A stretch of DNA of 11,442 bases from an uncultured Sutterella sp. (GTDB taxonomy: Bacteria > Pseudomonadota > Gammaproteobacteria > Burkholderiales > Burkholderiaceae_F), in contig URYO01000025.1 of NCBI GenBank assembly GCA_900552195.1, forward strand, positions 1 to 11,442, read 5' to 3'. Numbering within the stretch: the stretch's first letter is position 1; the number at the start of each line of letters is the position of its first letter. Under the pieces are notes generated by a model. It was not told the DNA's origin. It worked only from the letters and a program-made list of their open reading frames with translations, and made no database searches. A program made the position numbers and the translations under genes. Positions 1 to 6,355 of this stretch are shown here, one piece after another.

Positions 1-44
1 ATATGACACATAATATATATGTCTATAATTCAATAGGTAGCATG

Positions 45-1454
45 ATGGCTGTCAGCAAGGAAATCCTCGACCTTATCCCGCAAGGCTGCAAGGTCAACTG
101 GAACGAGAAACAACAACGCTTCTATGTGTACAAGTCCACTTATTACTACAGTAAGGAACACAAAAGATCTCGTGAACAGCGTACCCAGGTCGGTACGATC
201 GTTAACGGCGTATTGCCTGATGCAAAAAGCTACATGCTTAAAGATCACATCAAGGATTTGCAGCAGGAGGTTAAGTCTTCGACTGCTGATGTCGTTAACA
301 AAACTTCTGAAATTCTGTCCAATGAGGTCATTGATCCCCGTCAGGCTGCGAAGGTTCAATATCCTTTGGCGTACGTGTATTTGGTTGCTCTGCTCAGCTC
401 GTTGTCCGGGCAGACAAGCTGTGTTCAAATCGCTGATTATTGGAGCAACCATCGGGCAGCTCTGGAAACAGTATTTGAAGACTTTCCTAAGCAGGACATT
501 TCTCACGATACCGTTCGGCGTCTTCTTATGCTGATAGATCCTGAACAATTCCAGGGCTTTTACGGCAGACTTGTAGAACCGCTGCTTCACAAATTTACTT
601 CTCGAATTGTTGCAGTGGACGGTCAAGCGGTCAAAGCCTCCAGAAGAAGTGGAGAAAGAGCCGGTAAATACATCCTTACCTTCTATGACACTGAAAATGG
701 AATTGCTTTAGGACAAAAGCTCATCGGGAGCAAGGAAAATGAGATCACGCACGCCGCCTCAATGGTTGAGGGGCTCGATTTGGCAGGATGCATTGTTACG
801 ACCGATGCGCTCAATACGCAGGAAAAGTTCGCTTCAGCTTTAATCCAAAGAAAGGCAGACTACTGCCTTGCGGTGAAACAGAACCACAAATCGTTGTTTT
901 ATGACATACAGTTAAGTTTTGTGGATCGCACCGAAACCCGCACGCTGGAGATCGAAAAAGTTGAACTCGGACATGGAAGAATTGAGACAAGAAAGATTTC
1001 TGTGCTTCCGGGAAGTTGTCTGTCTGCAGCCTTATTGAAGAAATGGATAGGGCTGGATGAAGGCACGATCATTAAAGCTACGACAGAGAGCATTAACAAG
1101 ACAACCGGCGAGATCAGTTCTCTTGATCGCTACTATATTAGCTCCCTGAACTTCTTGAATGCCCATATCGCAGAACAATGTGCCAGAGCCGTTAGACGTC
1201 ACTGGGGAATTGAAAATGACCTCCACTATGTTCTGGATGTTAACTTCTACCAAGATAGGACACAGTGCAAAAACGCTAACTATCTGCAAAACAGAGTCCT
1301 CTTGAATAAATGGGCGCTTGGGATGATCAGAAAACTTCAAAAAGAAGAGGAAACCGAAACCGGCAAAGAGGCTAAAAGCGTGAAGCGAATCATGGCTAAG
1401 CTGCAGTCTCCGACGGCTGCTCTGGAGGCGTTGGCCACGCTAATTAACAAATAA
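45..1454 (+). CDS. ISAs1-family DDE transposase with N-terminal extension
   Basis: This is the cut-and-paste type transposase of an ISAs1-like element. The catalytic triad is visible: the first Asp in VAVDGQAVK (residue 192 from the ATG at 45), the second Asp in IVTTDALNTQ (254) and the Glu in HWGIENDLHYVLDV (390). The family linker segment with ENEITHAA and the AVKQNH motif are also present. The frame is open to the end, so the protein looks intact. At about 469 residues it is longer than the usual 370 or so. The first 90 residues are an extra module (YVYKSTYYYSKEHKRSREQR) before the normal start of the domain near IDPRQAAKVQYPLAYVYLVAL. I chose ATG 45 because AGG at 35-37 sits seven bases upstream. 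ATG 42 and ATG 3 are in the same frame and possible. The family call is firm and the start is uncertain. Confidence 0.9.
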   Translation: MAVSKEILDLIPQGCKVNWNEKQQRFYVYKSTYYYSKEHKRSREQRTQVGTIVNGVLPDAKSYMLKDHIKDLQQEVKSSTADVVNKTSEILSNEVIDPRQAAKVQYPLAYVYLVALLSSLSGQTSCVQIADYWSNHRAALETVFEDFPKQDISHDTVRRLLMLIDPEQFQGFYGRLVEPLLHKFTSRIVAVDGQAVKASRRSGERAGKYILTFYDTENGIALGQKLIGSKENEITHAASMVEGLDLAGCIVTTDALNTQEKFASALIQRKADYCLAVKQNHKSLFYDIQLSFVDRTETRTLEIEKVELGHGRIETRKISVLPGSCLSAALLKKWIGLDEGTIIKATTESINKTTGEISSLDRYYISSLNFLNAHIAEQCARAVRRHWGIENDLHYVLDVNFYQDRTQCKNANYLQNRVLLNKWALGMIRKLQKEEETETGKEAKSVKRIMAKLQSPTAALEALATLINK

Positions 1455-1472
1455 ATTCATGCGTAGCCCCTG
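1455..1472 (+). repeat. Probable right terminal inverted repeat of the ISAs1 element
   Basis: The sequence from the transposase stop to 1472 ends GTAGCCCCTG, which read from the outside is CAGGGGCTAC. It is placed as expected for an insertion-sequence end, a few bases after the stop codon. The matching left end is not in the window, so the repeat itself is not demonstrated. Confidence 0.4.
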
Positions 1473-1636
1473 GTTTTCGTTTGATTTTCGTCACCACCTG
1501 AGTCCGATTTGAGCATTGATTCGGTATACTTTTCGGTTGATATTGAATTGCCTTCCGGCAGCTCAATAGCGTTCGGACCGTCCTTATCGGCGGATAATAT
1601 CGGGAAGACCTTTTTACAGTCCTAAGACGAAAAAAA
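1473..1636 (+). promoter_or_regulatory. pyrD upstream region with a candidate -10 box
   Basis: This 164-base spacer lies between the insertion-sequence end and pyrD. TATACT at 1525-1530 is a good -10 hexamer, but no convincing -35 hexamer lies 15 to 18 bases upstream of it. If it is used, transcription would start near 1537 and give a leader of about 100 bases. A small inverted repeat, TTATC-GGCG-GATAA, is at 1584-1597. The candidate -10 starts 53 bases downstream of the proposed insertion-sequence end. Either the native promoter has survived the insertion, or the insertion replaced part of it. Confidence 0.3.
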
Positions 1637-2695
1637 ATGAACTCAATTTACAAACTTGCTAAGTCAGTTTTGTTCCGTTTTACCCCTGAACAAGCTCACC
1701 ACATTATTCTTTCGAACCTTGACTGGGCTACTCAGCTTGGCGCTCAGAAACTTGTAACGCGTTCCTTCCCGGAAAACCCTATTGAAATCATGGGGCTGCG
1801 CTTCCCGAACTGCGTTGGCTTGGCAGCCGGCATGGATAAGGACGGCGAGCATGTCACAGCCTTCGGCGCCTTGGGTTTCGGTTCCGTTGAAATCGGTACT
1901 GTAACTCCTAAAGGTCAGCCCGGTAATCCCAAGCCCCGCCTCTTCCGCCTGATTCCCGATGAAGCCATCATCAACCGCATGGGCTTCAACAACGTCGGTG
2001 CTATTCAGGTTGCTAAGAATCTCCAGAGCGCCAGAGCCTTCCGCAACCGCGGAGGCATCTTAGGCATCAATATCGGCAAGAACAAAGTCACGCCCAACAG
2101 CGAAGCTTTATCGGATTACAAGAAGTGTATGGATCGCCTCTACACATCCGGTGATTACATCGCGATCAACATTTCTTCTCCGAACACTCCTAACCTTCGC
2201 GACCTGCAGGCTGATGCAGAACTCGATAAGCTCCTTCTTGGTATCGCTGAACATCGTCAGCGCTTAGCCGATGAAAACGACGGCAAGATCGTCCCGATCG
2301 CCGTAAAGATTGCACCTGACCTGTCTGATGACGGCGTCAAACATGCGCTGGACATCATTGTTAAACACGGCATGAACGGCGTAATCTGCACGAACACCAC
2401 CATTTCCAGAGAACCGGTTGAGCACAACCCGCTCGCTAAAGAAACCGGCGGCCTTTCCGGCAAACCTCTTATGGCTCGTTCTACCGAAGTCACAAGAATT
2501 GCCTCCGAGCATCTCCAGGGTGCGCTGCCGATCATTGCTTCCGGCGGCATCATGAGCGCTCAGGACGCCGTCGAGAAAATGGAAGCCGGTGCTTCTATTG
2601 TTCAGCTCTACACAGGTTTCATCTACAAAGGTCCGGAACTGATCGCGGATTGTTCCGAAGCCATCGCTCAGTGGCGTGACCAGCACAACAGATAA
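1637..2695 (+). CDS. pyrD: Dihydroorotate dehydrogenase (quinone), class 2
   Basis: PyrD oxidises dihydroorotate to orotate in pyrimidine synthesis and passes the electrons through FMN to membrane quinone. The N-terminal segment (residues 1-45, KLAKSVLFRFTPEQAHH) is the amphipathic helical part typical of class 2 enzymes. The barrel follows with GLAAGMDKDGEHV, GTVTPKGQPGNPKPRLFRL, NRMGFNN, GINIGKN, INISSPNTPNLRDLQ, VKIAPDLSDDG, CTNTT, GGLSGKPL and IASGGI. The catalytic base of class 2 enzymes is the second Ser of SSPNTP, here Ser181. Length is 352 residues against about 336 in E. coli. There is only a weak purine-rich stretch (AAGACGA, 1624-1630) as ribosome binding site, but the ATG gives the expected N-terminus. 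It is followed after five bases by thpR, so the two are probably co-transcribed. Confidence 0.97.
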   Translation: MNSIYKLAKSVLFRFTPEQAHHIILSNLDWATQLGAQKLVTRSFPENPIEIMGLRFPNCVGLAAGMDKDGEHVTAFGALGFGSVEIGTVTPKGQPGNPKPRLFRLIPDEAIINRMGFNNVGAIQVAKNLQSARAFRNRGGILGINIGKNKVTPNSEALSDYKKCMDRLYTSGDYIAINISSPNTPNLRDLQADAELDKLLLGIAEHRQRLADENDGKIVPIAVKIAPDLSDDGVKHALDIIVKHGMNGVICTNTTISREPVEHNPLAKETGGLSGKPLMARSTEVTRIASEHLQGALPIIASGGIMSAQDAVEKMEAGASIVQLYTGFIYKGPELIADCSEAIAQWRDQHNR

Positions 2696-2700
2696 GTTTT

Positions 2701-3183
2701 ATGAAGTGTTTTATCGGACTTCCCGCTGCGCCTAGCGTCAATAATAAATTAGTGGACGCTCAGGATAGAGCTTTAAGTTTCGATGCGGGCGCGCGGCCTG
2801 TGCCGAAAGAAAATTTTCATTTGACTTTGGCTTTTATCGGAGAGATCGAACCCGATAAAGCCCGGTTAATCGCTCAACTCCTGCCTCTTACGACTGACTT
2901 TAGCGGCAAAAGCTGGCTGATCGACAACAGCGGCCTTTTCATACGTCCTCAAGTCGCTTGGGTCGGAGGCAGCGCCTCTCCGGAGATAGAACACTTGGCC
3001 CGCGAATCGCGAGAGATTTTGGATCGTCTCCATATCTCTTACGACAAAGGCCGTTTTAAACCGCATATCACCATTCTTCGGAAATCGCATTTGGCTGAAC
3101 CTGTCATTCAGCATCCTTTTGAATGGCCGATTTTGCGTCCGAGAATATTTGAATCTCGATTAAATTCCGACGGTCGTCGGTAA
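2701..3183 (+). CDS. thpR: RNA 2',3'-cyclic phosphodiesterase (2H family)
   Basis: This is a small protein of the 2H phosphoesterase superfamily, the ThpR/LigT group that opens 2',3'-cyclic phosphate ends of RNA. Both signature motifs are visible and correctly spaced: HLTL with His40 and Thr42, and HITI with His122 and Thr124. These should form the two halves of the active site. The opening MKCFIGLPAAPSV and the central LIDNSGLFIRPQVAWVGG segment are typical of the family. At 160 residues it is slightly short of the roughly 175 usual, but no motif is missing. The start lies five bases after the pyrD stop, and its own stop overlaps the start of the next open frame, so translation is probably coupled. 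No clear ribosome binding site is seen. The physiological role of this family in bacteria is not well defined. Confidence 0.9.
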   Translation: MKCFIGLPAAPSVNNKLVDAQDRALSFDAGARPVPKENFHLTLAFIGEIEPDKARLIAQLLPLTTDFSGKSWLIDNSGLFIRPQVAWVGGSASPEIEHLARESREILDRLHISYDKGRFKPHITILRKSHLAEPVIQHPFEWPILRPRIFESRLNSDGRR

Positions 3184-3201
3184 TATGTACCTCTTTAACT
3201 T

Positions 3202-3207
3202 AGAGAG
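3202..3207 (+). promoter_or_regulatory. Ribosome binding site deciding the start of the iron-sulphur protein
   Basis: AGAGAG lies seven bases before the ATG at 3215. The earlier in-frame ATG at 3185 overlaps the thpR stop by spacing and has no such site. I therefore prefer 3215, which gives the N-terminus MNGVDIVTRPGFWNIP. Confidence 0.5.
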
Positions 3208-3214
3208 ATTGACT

Positions 3215-5215
3215 ATGAATGGAGTAGACATCGTCACTCGTCCGGGATTTTGGAATATTCCCGTCTGGGCCATTATCGGCATCTATGTTCTCGGCATCGC
3301 CGCTGCGATCTGCTGTGCAGTCGGCATCCGCAAGTCCTACCTGCTTTGGCGTGCCGGCAAGCCCTACGCCATGGACAAGGAAACCAAGCGCCGCTGGGGT
3401 TTCTTTGTTAAAGAAGGTCTGGAGCAAAAACGAATCATCCGCAAACCCTTAGGCAGCTGGCTGCACTTTTGGATTTTCTGGGGTTTCGTTTTCTTATTTT
3501 TCGGAACCTGCCTGGCCGTTTTAGACTGGGACATCGGCAAACTGGTCTTCGGCAAACAGTTCTTGGTCGGGAATGTTTACTACTTCTATAAGTTCATTCT
3601 CGATATTGCCGGTGTCGTCTGCTTGATCGGCTTAGGTATGGCCTTTTACCGCCGCTTTATCAAGCAGGGCAAGCAGTATGAAAAGTCCGTCCGCTTTCTG
3701 TGGATTTTGGGTTCTCTTGCCGTCATTATCCTTACCGGCTACATCGTTGAAGCGCTTCGCTTAGCTGCCGAGAATCCTTCGTATGCTTCTTGGTCTCCTG
3801 TCGGAAACTTCCTGGCTAAGGTTTTTTACTCTGGCATGAGCAAGGAACAGCTGGAAGCTCAGCACCTCTACATCTGGATCTTCCACGGCGTCATTTCTTT
3901 AATGTTCGTCGCCGCTATCCCGATGACGTACTTCGCTCATATGTATAAGAGCCCGACGAGCATCTACTGGCAGAGAACTGAACCCCGCGGCCTCGTGGAA
4001 AAGATTGACAACATTGAAGAACAGGAAAGCTTCGGTATTTCTAAGTTCGGTCAATTCAACTGGCACGATCGCTTGAACTTTGACGCCTGCGTGGAATGCG
4101 GCCGATGCACGTCTGTCTGCCCGGTCAATCGCGCCGGCGGTCCTTTGGATCCGCGCGAAATCATTCTTTCTTTGAAGAAACGAATGATGGAAGGCTACAC
4201 CAAGACCGAAGAAGTCTTAGTACCGGATGTTGTTTCCAAAGAATCCCTTCTGGCTTGTACGACCTGCGGTGCCTGTGTCGAGCAGTGCCCTTCCCGCATT
4301 GAAATCGTCAATACGATCCAGCAGATGCGCCGTTCTCTGGCTCTAGAAGAAGGCCAGTTCGCCGAAGGCGTGGCTAAAACGCTTCAGAACATTCAGTCCG
4401 TCGGCAACCCCTGGGGCTTGGACCCGGATACCCGCTGGGCTTGGCTGGAAGGTTTAGACGTTGCCTTTGCCGAACCGGGCGTTCACTACGACATCCTTTA
4501 CTGGGTCGGCTGCTCTGCTGCCTACGACAAACGCAATCAGAAGATTGCGAAGGCAATGATCAGGATCCTCAAGCATTCCGGCTTGTCCTTTGCCGTGATG
4601 CAGGAAGAAATGTGCAATGCCGAGTTTGCCCGCAGAGTCGGCGAAGAGTATCTCTATCAGATTCAGACACAGACCAACATTGATAATCTGCGCCAGTACA
4701 ACTTCAGCCGTTTGTTGGCGGCGTGCCCGCACTGCTTCAACACTCTGAAGAATGAGTATCCCGAGTTTGAGCGCGGTCAGTTCAACGTGATTTCGCACCT
4801 GCAGTTCATTGCGGAACAGATGGATTCCGGCAGACTCAAGGCAGAACTTTCCGAAAAAGAAAGAGTCGCCATCCATGACGCGTGCTATTACGCTCGCTAC
4901 AACGGTATCGTGAACGCTCCGAGATTTGATTTGAATAAAGTCAAAGGCTTAGAGACCGTCGATCCCAAGGAATGGGGCACTTGCACAACGTGCTGCGGCG
5001 CCGGCGGCGGACAGTTCTGGACCGATACGGACGCGCCCGAGCGACTGAACGTGATCCGTCTGAAGGCAGTCGTCAACGATACCGGCTGCGACAAAGTTGC
5101 AACGAGCTGCCCGTTCTGCTTATCCATGTTCGACTCTGCGAAATCTCAGGAAAAATCACTATCTGAAATTTCTATCTCAGATATCGCAGAAATTATTGCA
5201 AAAAATCTAAAATAA
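3215..5215 (+). CDS. Membrane-bound FadF/EMO-type iron-sulphur oxidoreductase (NarI-like, ferredoxin and CCG domains)
   Basis: This is probably a membrane electron carrier between a cytosolic donor and quinone. The N-terminal part has about five membrane segments (near residues 15-37, 80-102, 120-142, 158-178 and 218-240) as in NarI-like haem b domains. His84, His217, His224 and His242 are possible haem ligands. Next is a two-cluster ferredoxin domain: Cys292/295/298/302 followed by Pro, and Cys348/351/354/358 followed by Pro. Two cysteine-rich CCG domains follow: Cys433, Cys467, Cys504/507, and Cys557, Cys590, Cys593/594 (CCGAGGG), Cys632/635. This order matches FadF of Bacillus and the ETF:menaquinone oxidoreductases, with HdrD and GlpC more distant. 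The first CCG motif is altered (MCNAEFARR). No ETF, acyl-CoA dehydrogenase or lactate genes are adjacent, so the electron donor is unknown. It is 666 residues from this start (676 from ATG 3185). The architecture is clear; the exact function is inferred. Confidence 0.85.
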   Translation: MNGVDIVTRPGFWNIPVWAIIGIYVLGIAAAICCAVGIRKSYLLWRAGKPYAMDKETKRRWGFFVKEGLEQKRIIRKPLGSWLHFWIFWGFVFLFFGTCLAVLDWDIGKLVFGKQFLVGNVYYFYKFILDIAGVVCLIGLGMAFYRRFIKQGKQYEKSVRFLWILGSLAVIILTGYIVEALRLAAENPSYASWSPVGNFLAKVFYSGMSKEQLEAQHLYIWIFHGVISLMFVAAIPMTYFAHMYKSPTSIYWQRTEPRGLVEKIDNIEEQESFGISKFGQFNWHDRLNFDACVECGRCTSVCPVNRAGGPLDPREIILSLKKRMMEGYTKTEEVLVPDVVSKESLLACTTCGACVEQCPSRIEIVNTIQQMRRSLALEEGQFAEGVAKTLQNIQSVGNPWGLDPDTRWAWLEGLDVAFAEPGVHYDILYWVGCSAAYDKRNQKIAKAMIRILKHSGLSFAVMQEEMCNAEFARRVGEEYLYQIQTQTNIDNLRQYNFSRLLAACPHCFNTLKNEYPEFERGQFNVISHLQFIAEQMDSGRLKAELSEKERVAIHDACYYARYNGIVNAPRFDLNKVKGLETVDPKEWGTCTTCCGAGGGQFWTDTDAPERLNVIRLKAVVNDTGCDKVATSCPFCLSMFDSAKSQEKSLSEISISDIAEIIAKNLK

Positions 5216-5223
5216 CAATCATG

Positions 5224-5245
5224 GGCGGTTGATATTACCGCCTTT
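5224..5245 (+). terminator. Candidate intrinsic terminator after the iron-sulphur gene
   Basis: GGCGGT at 5224-5229 pairs with ACCGCC at 5237-5242 around a seven-base loop, followed by TTTGATTT. The stem is GC-rich and lies eight bases after the stop codon. The T tract is short and interrupted, so some transcription may continue into the IclR gene, which starts only 29 bases further on. Confidence 0.5.
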
Positions 5246-5274
5246 GATTTATCAATAAAAACAGATGCAGTCTC

Positions 5275-6078
5275 ATGGATCAGTCCGTTAGTAAAGCAAA
5301 CATTCAAGTACTTGATCGGGCCAGTGCAATTCTTCGAGTCCTGACCCAGCATCACGACCCTGTGAATTTGAAGGTCATTTCTGACGAAACCTGCCTTCAC
5401 ATCTCTACTTGCCACCGTATCCTTTCCGATTTAGTCCGCCTTCGTTTTGTGGAGAAAGGCGCCTCTGCCGGGACTTATCGTTTAGGTTTGCGGTTTCTTC
5501 AGCTCGGAAACCTGGTGAGAGAGAGAATCTCGGTTCGTGATACAGCAAGAACCGGAATGCAGCGTTTGCATAATCTCACGCGTCAAACGGTCAATCTCTC
5601 GATTCGTCAAAACGACAACATCGTCTATATCGACCGCATCATGCGAGAGCGTCCCGGCATTCAAGTTGTTCGCACGATCGGCGCTACTGCTCCACTGCAC
5701 ACCACGAGTTCAGGCAAACTCTTCTTAGCAGAAGATTCGTTTGAACAGATCCGCGCTTATGCTCTGCGCACCAACCTTGAAAAATCCACTCCGAACAGCA
5801 TCGGGGACATCGACACCCTTCTGACTGAAATCTCCAAGATCAAAACTCTTGGTTTTGCGCGAGATGAAGAAGAACTGGAAATGGGGGTTCGCTGTGTAGC
5901 CGCAGGCATCCGTGACGACTCCGGCAAATTAGTTGCCTGCCTTTCGATCTCCTCTCCCGCCAGCAGTTTCTTAGAAGGCTGGATCTGCGAAATCAAACAC
6001 ACTGCGGATGATATTTCTGAACACTTAGGTTATGTAGCAACGCCCGGTGAGCTATACGTCCGCCCCAACTTTACCTAA
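5275..6078 (+). CDS. IclR-family transcriptional regulator
   Basis: This is a DNA-binding regulator of 267 residues with both IclR domains. The N-terminal winged helix-turn-helix covers about residues 10-75: VLDRASAILRVL, then the recognition region HISTCHRILSDLVRL and the wing GTYRLGLRFLQLG. The C-terminal effector domain covers about 80-260, with NLSIRQNDNIVYIDRI, TAPLHTTSSGKLFLA, LGFARDEEELEMGVRCVAAG and VACLSISSPASSF. These are characteristic segments of the family, which usually senses small organic acids or aromatic compounds. The ligand cannot be read from the sequence. It lies 29 bases past a possible terminator and 278 bases before the DmsA-type reductase gene in the same direction, so it may control that operon, itself, or genes elsewhere. 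No clear ribosome binding site precedes this ATG, which was kept because it gives the usual N-terminal length. Confidence 0.93.
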   Translation: MDQSVSKANIQVLDRASAILRVLTQHHDPVNLKVISDETCLHISTCHRILSDLVRLRFVEKGASAGTYRLGLRFLQLGNLVRERISVRDTARTGMQRLHNLTRQTVNLSIRQNDNIVYIDRIMRERPGIQVVRTIGATAPLHTTSSGKLFLAEDSFEQIRAYALRTNLEKSTPNSIGDIDTLLTEISKIKTLGFARDEEELEMGVRCVAAGIRDDSGKLVACLSISSPASSFLEGWICEIKHTADDISEHLGYVATPGELYVRPNFT

Positions 6079-6261
6079 AGAATTATTTCTCACTTAGGCC
6101 TCCGAATTGCGAGGACTATTTCTTTCTTACCATAAGACAAATATTGGATTTTTCCTATATCTCTTTTTGATTATTCGTTAGCTAAATATTCGTTGAGAGG
6201 GTTTATTGTTGTCGGGATTTCGCAGACAAACAACTACTCGTTTATTACTAGATTCACACTC

Positions 6262-6291
6262 TTGACCTCATCCGAACGTATTAAATACAAT
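6262..6291 (+). promoter_or_regulatory. Sigma70-type promoter for the dmsAB-like operon
   Basis: The -35 hexamer TTGACC (6262-6267) and the -10 hexamer TACAAT (6286-6291) are separated by 18 bases. Each differs from consensus at one position. Transcription would begin near 6298, giving a leader of about 58 bases before the ATG at 6356. Confidence 0.6.
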
Positions 6292-6299
6292 TTAAGGCA

Positions 6300-6320
6300 A
6301 CAAAGACCCCTAATCTTTGT
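6300..6320 (+). other. Leader hairpin in the 5' untranslated region of the dmsA-like gene
   Basis: ACAAAGA (6300-6306) and TCTTTGT (6314-6320) can pair with seven bases each around the loop CCCCTAA. The hairpin would sit almost at the 5' end of the predicted transcript, with its foot 24 bases before the ribosome binding site. It might stabilise the mRNA or have no role. It has no following T tract, so it is not a normal terminator. Confidence 0.4.
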
Positions 6321-6344
6321 CTACCCACCCCAAAATTAAAAAAC

Positions 6345-6350
6345 AAGGAG
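6345..6350 (+). promoter_or_regulatory. Strong ribosome binding site deciding the dmsA-like start
   Basis: AAGGAG lies five bases before the ATG at 6356. This start places the twin-arginine motif at residues 11-12, as expected for an exported subunit. The upstream TTG at 6317, which is in frame, falls inside the leader hairpin and has no ribosome binding site. Confidence 0.85.
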
Positions 6351-6355
6351 AGCAC

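Larger units (their letters stand above)
1..1472 (+). mobile_element. ISAs1-family insertion sequence, right part (left end outside window)
   Basis: The transposase fills almost the whole element. Directly after its stop codon lies a short stretch ending GCGTAGCCCCTG at 1461-1472, whose reverse complement begins CAGGGGCTACGC. From memory, ISAs1-family ends commonly begin with CAGGG, so I place the right end at about 1472. The left inverted repeat and any target-site duplication would be upstream of base 1 and cannot be tested. The window may begin at a contig edge, which often falls within an insertion sequence. The right boundary is an inference from this single end. Confidence 0.6.
6079..6355 (+). 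promoter_or_regulatory. Regulatory intergenic region upstream of the dmsAB-like operon
   Basis: This AT-rich 277-base spacer has no coding potential that I can see. It contains ATTCGTT twice, about 13 bases apart, around 6174-6194, with the 8-base palindrome TTAGCTAA between them. It also has an imperfect inverted pair, TTGTTGTC near 6207 and GACAAACAAC near 6225. These are possible regulator sites, but none matches a known consensus well. A promoter, a leader hairpin and a ribosome binding site are listed separately. Confidence 0.4.

Noticed and set aside
30..626. Open frame of 198 codons on the reverse strand in the insertion sequence
   Set aside because: It is antisense to an intact transposase with all catalytic residues and has no recognisable domain.
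1584..1597. Small inverted repeat TTATC-GGCG-GATAA before pyrD as a regulator or attenuator
   Set aside because: Five-base arms are too short to separate from chance, and no alternative pairing or T tract was found. It does not resemble a PurR site.
5244..5255. TTGATTTATCAA resembling an FNR box
   Set aside because: The half sites TTGAT and ATCAA are present but separated by two bases instead of the four in the FNR consensus. It remains a possible unidentified operator before the IclR gene.
6317..6355. In-frame TTG start upstream of the dmsA-like gene
   Set aside because: It lies inside the leader hairpin and has no ribosome binding site, while the ATG at 6356 has a strong one and gives a normal Tat signal position.
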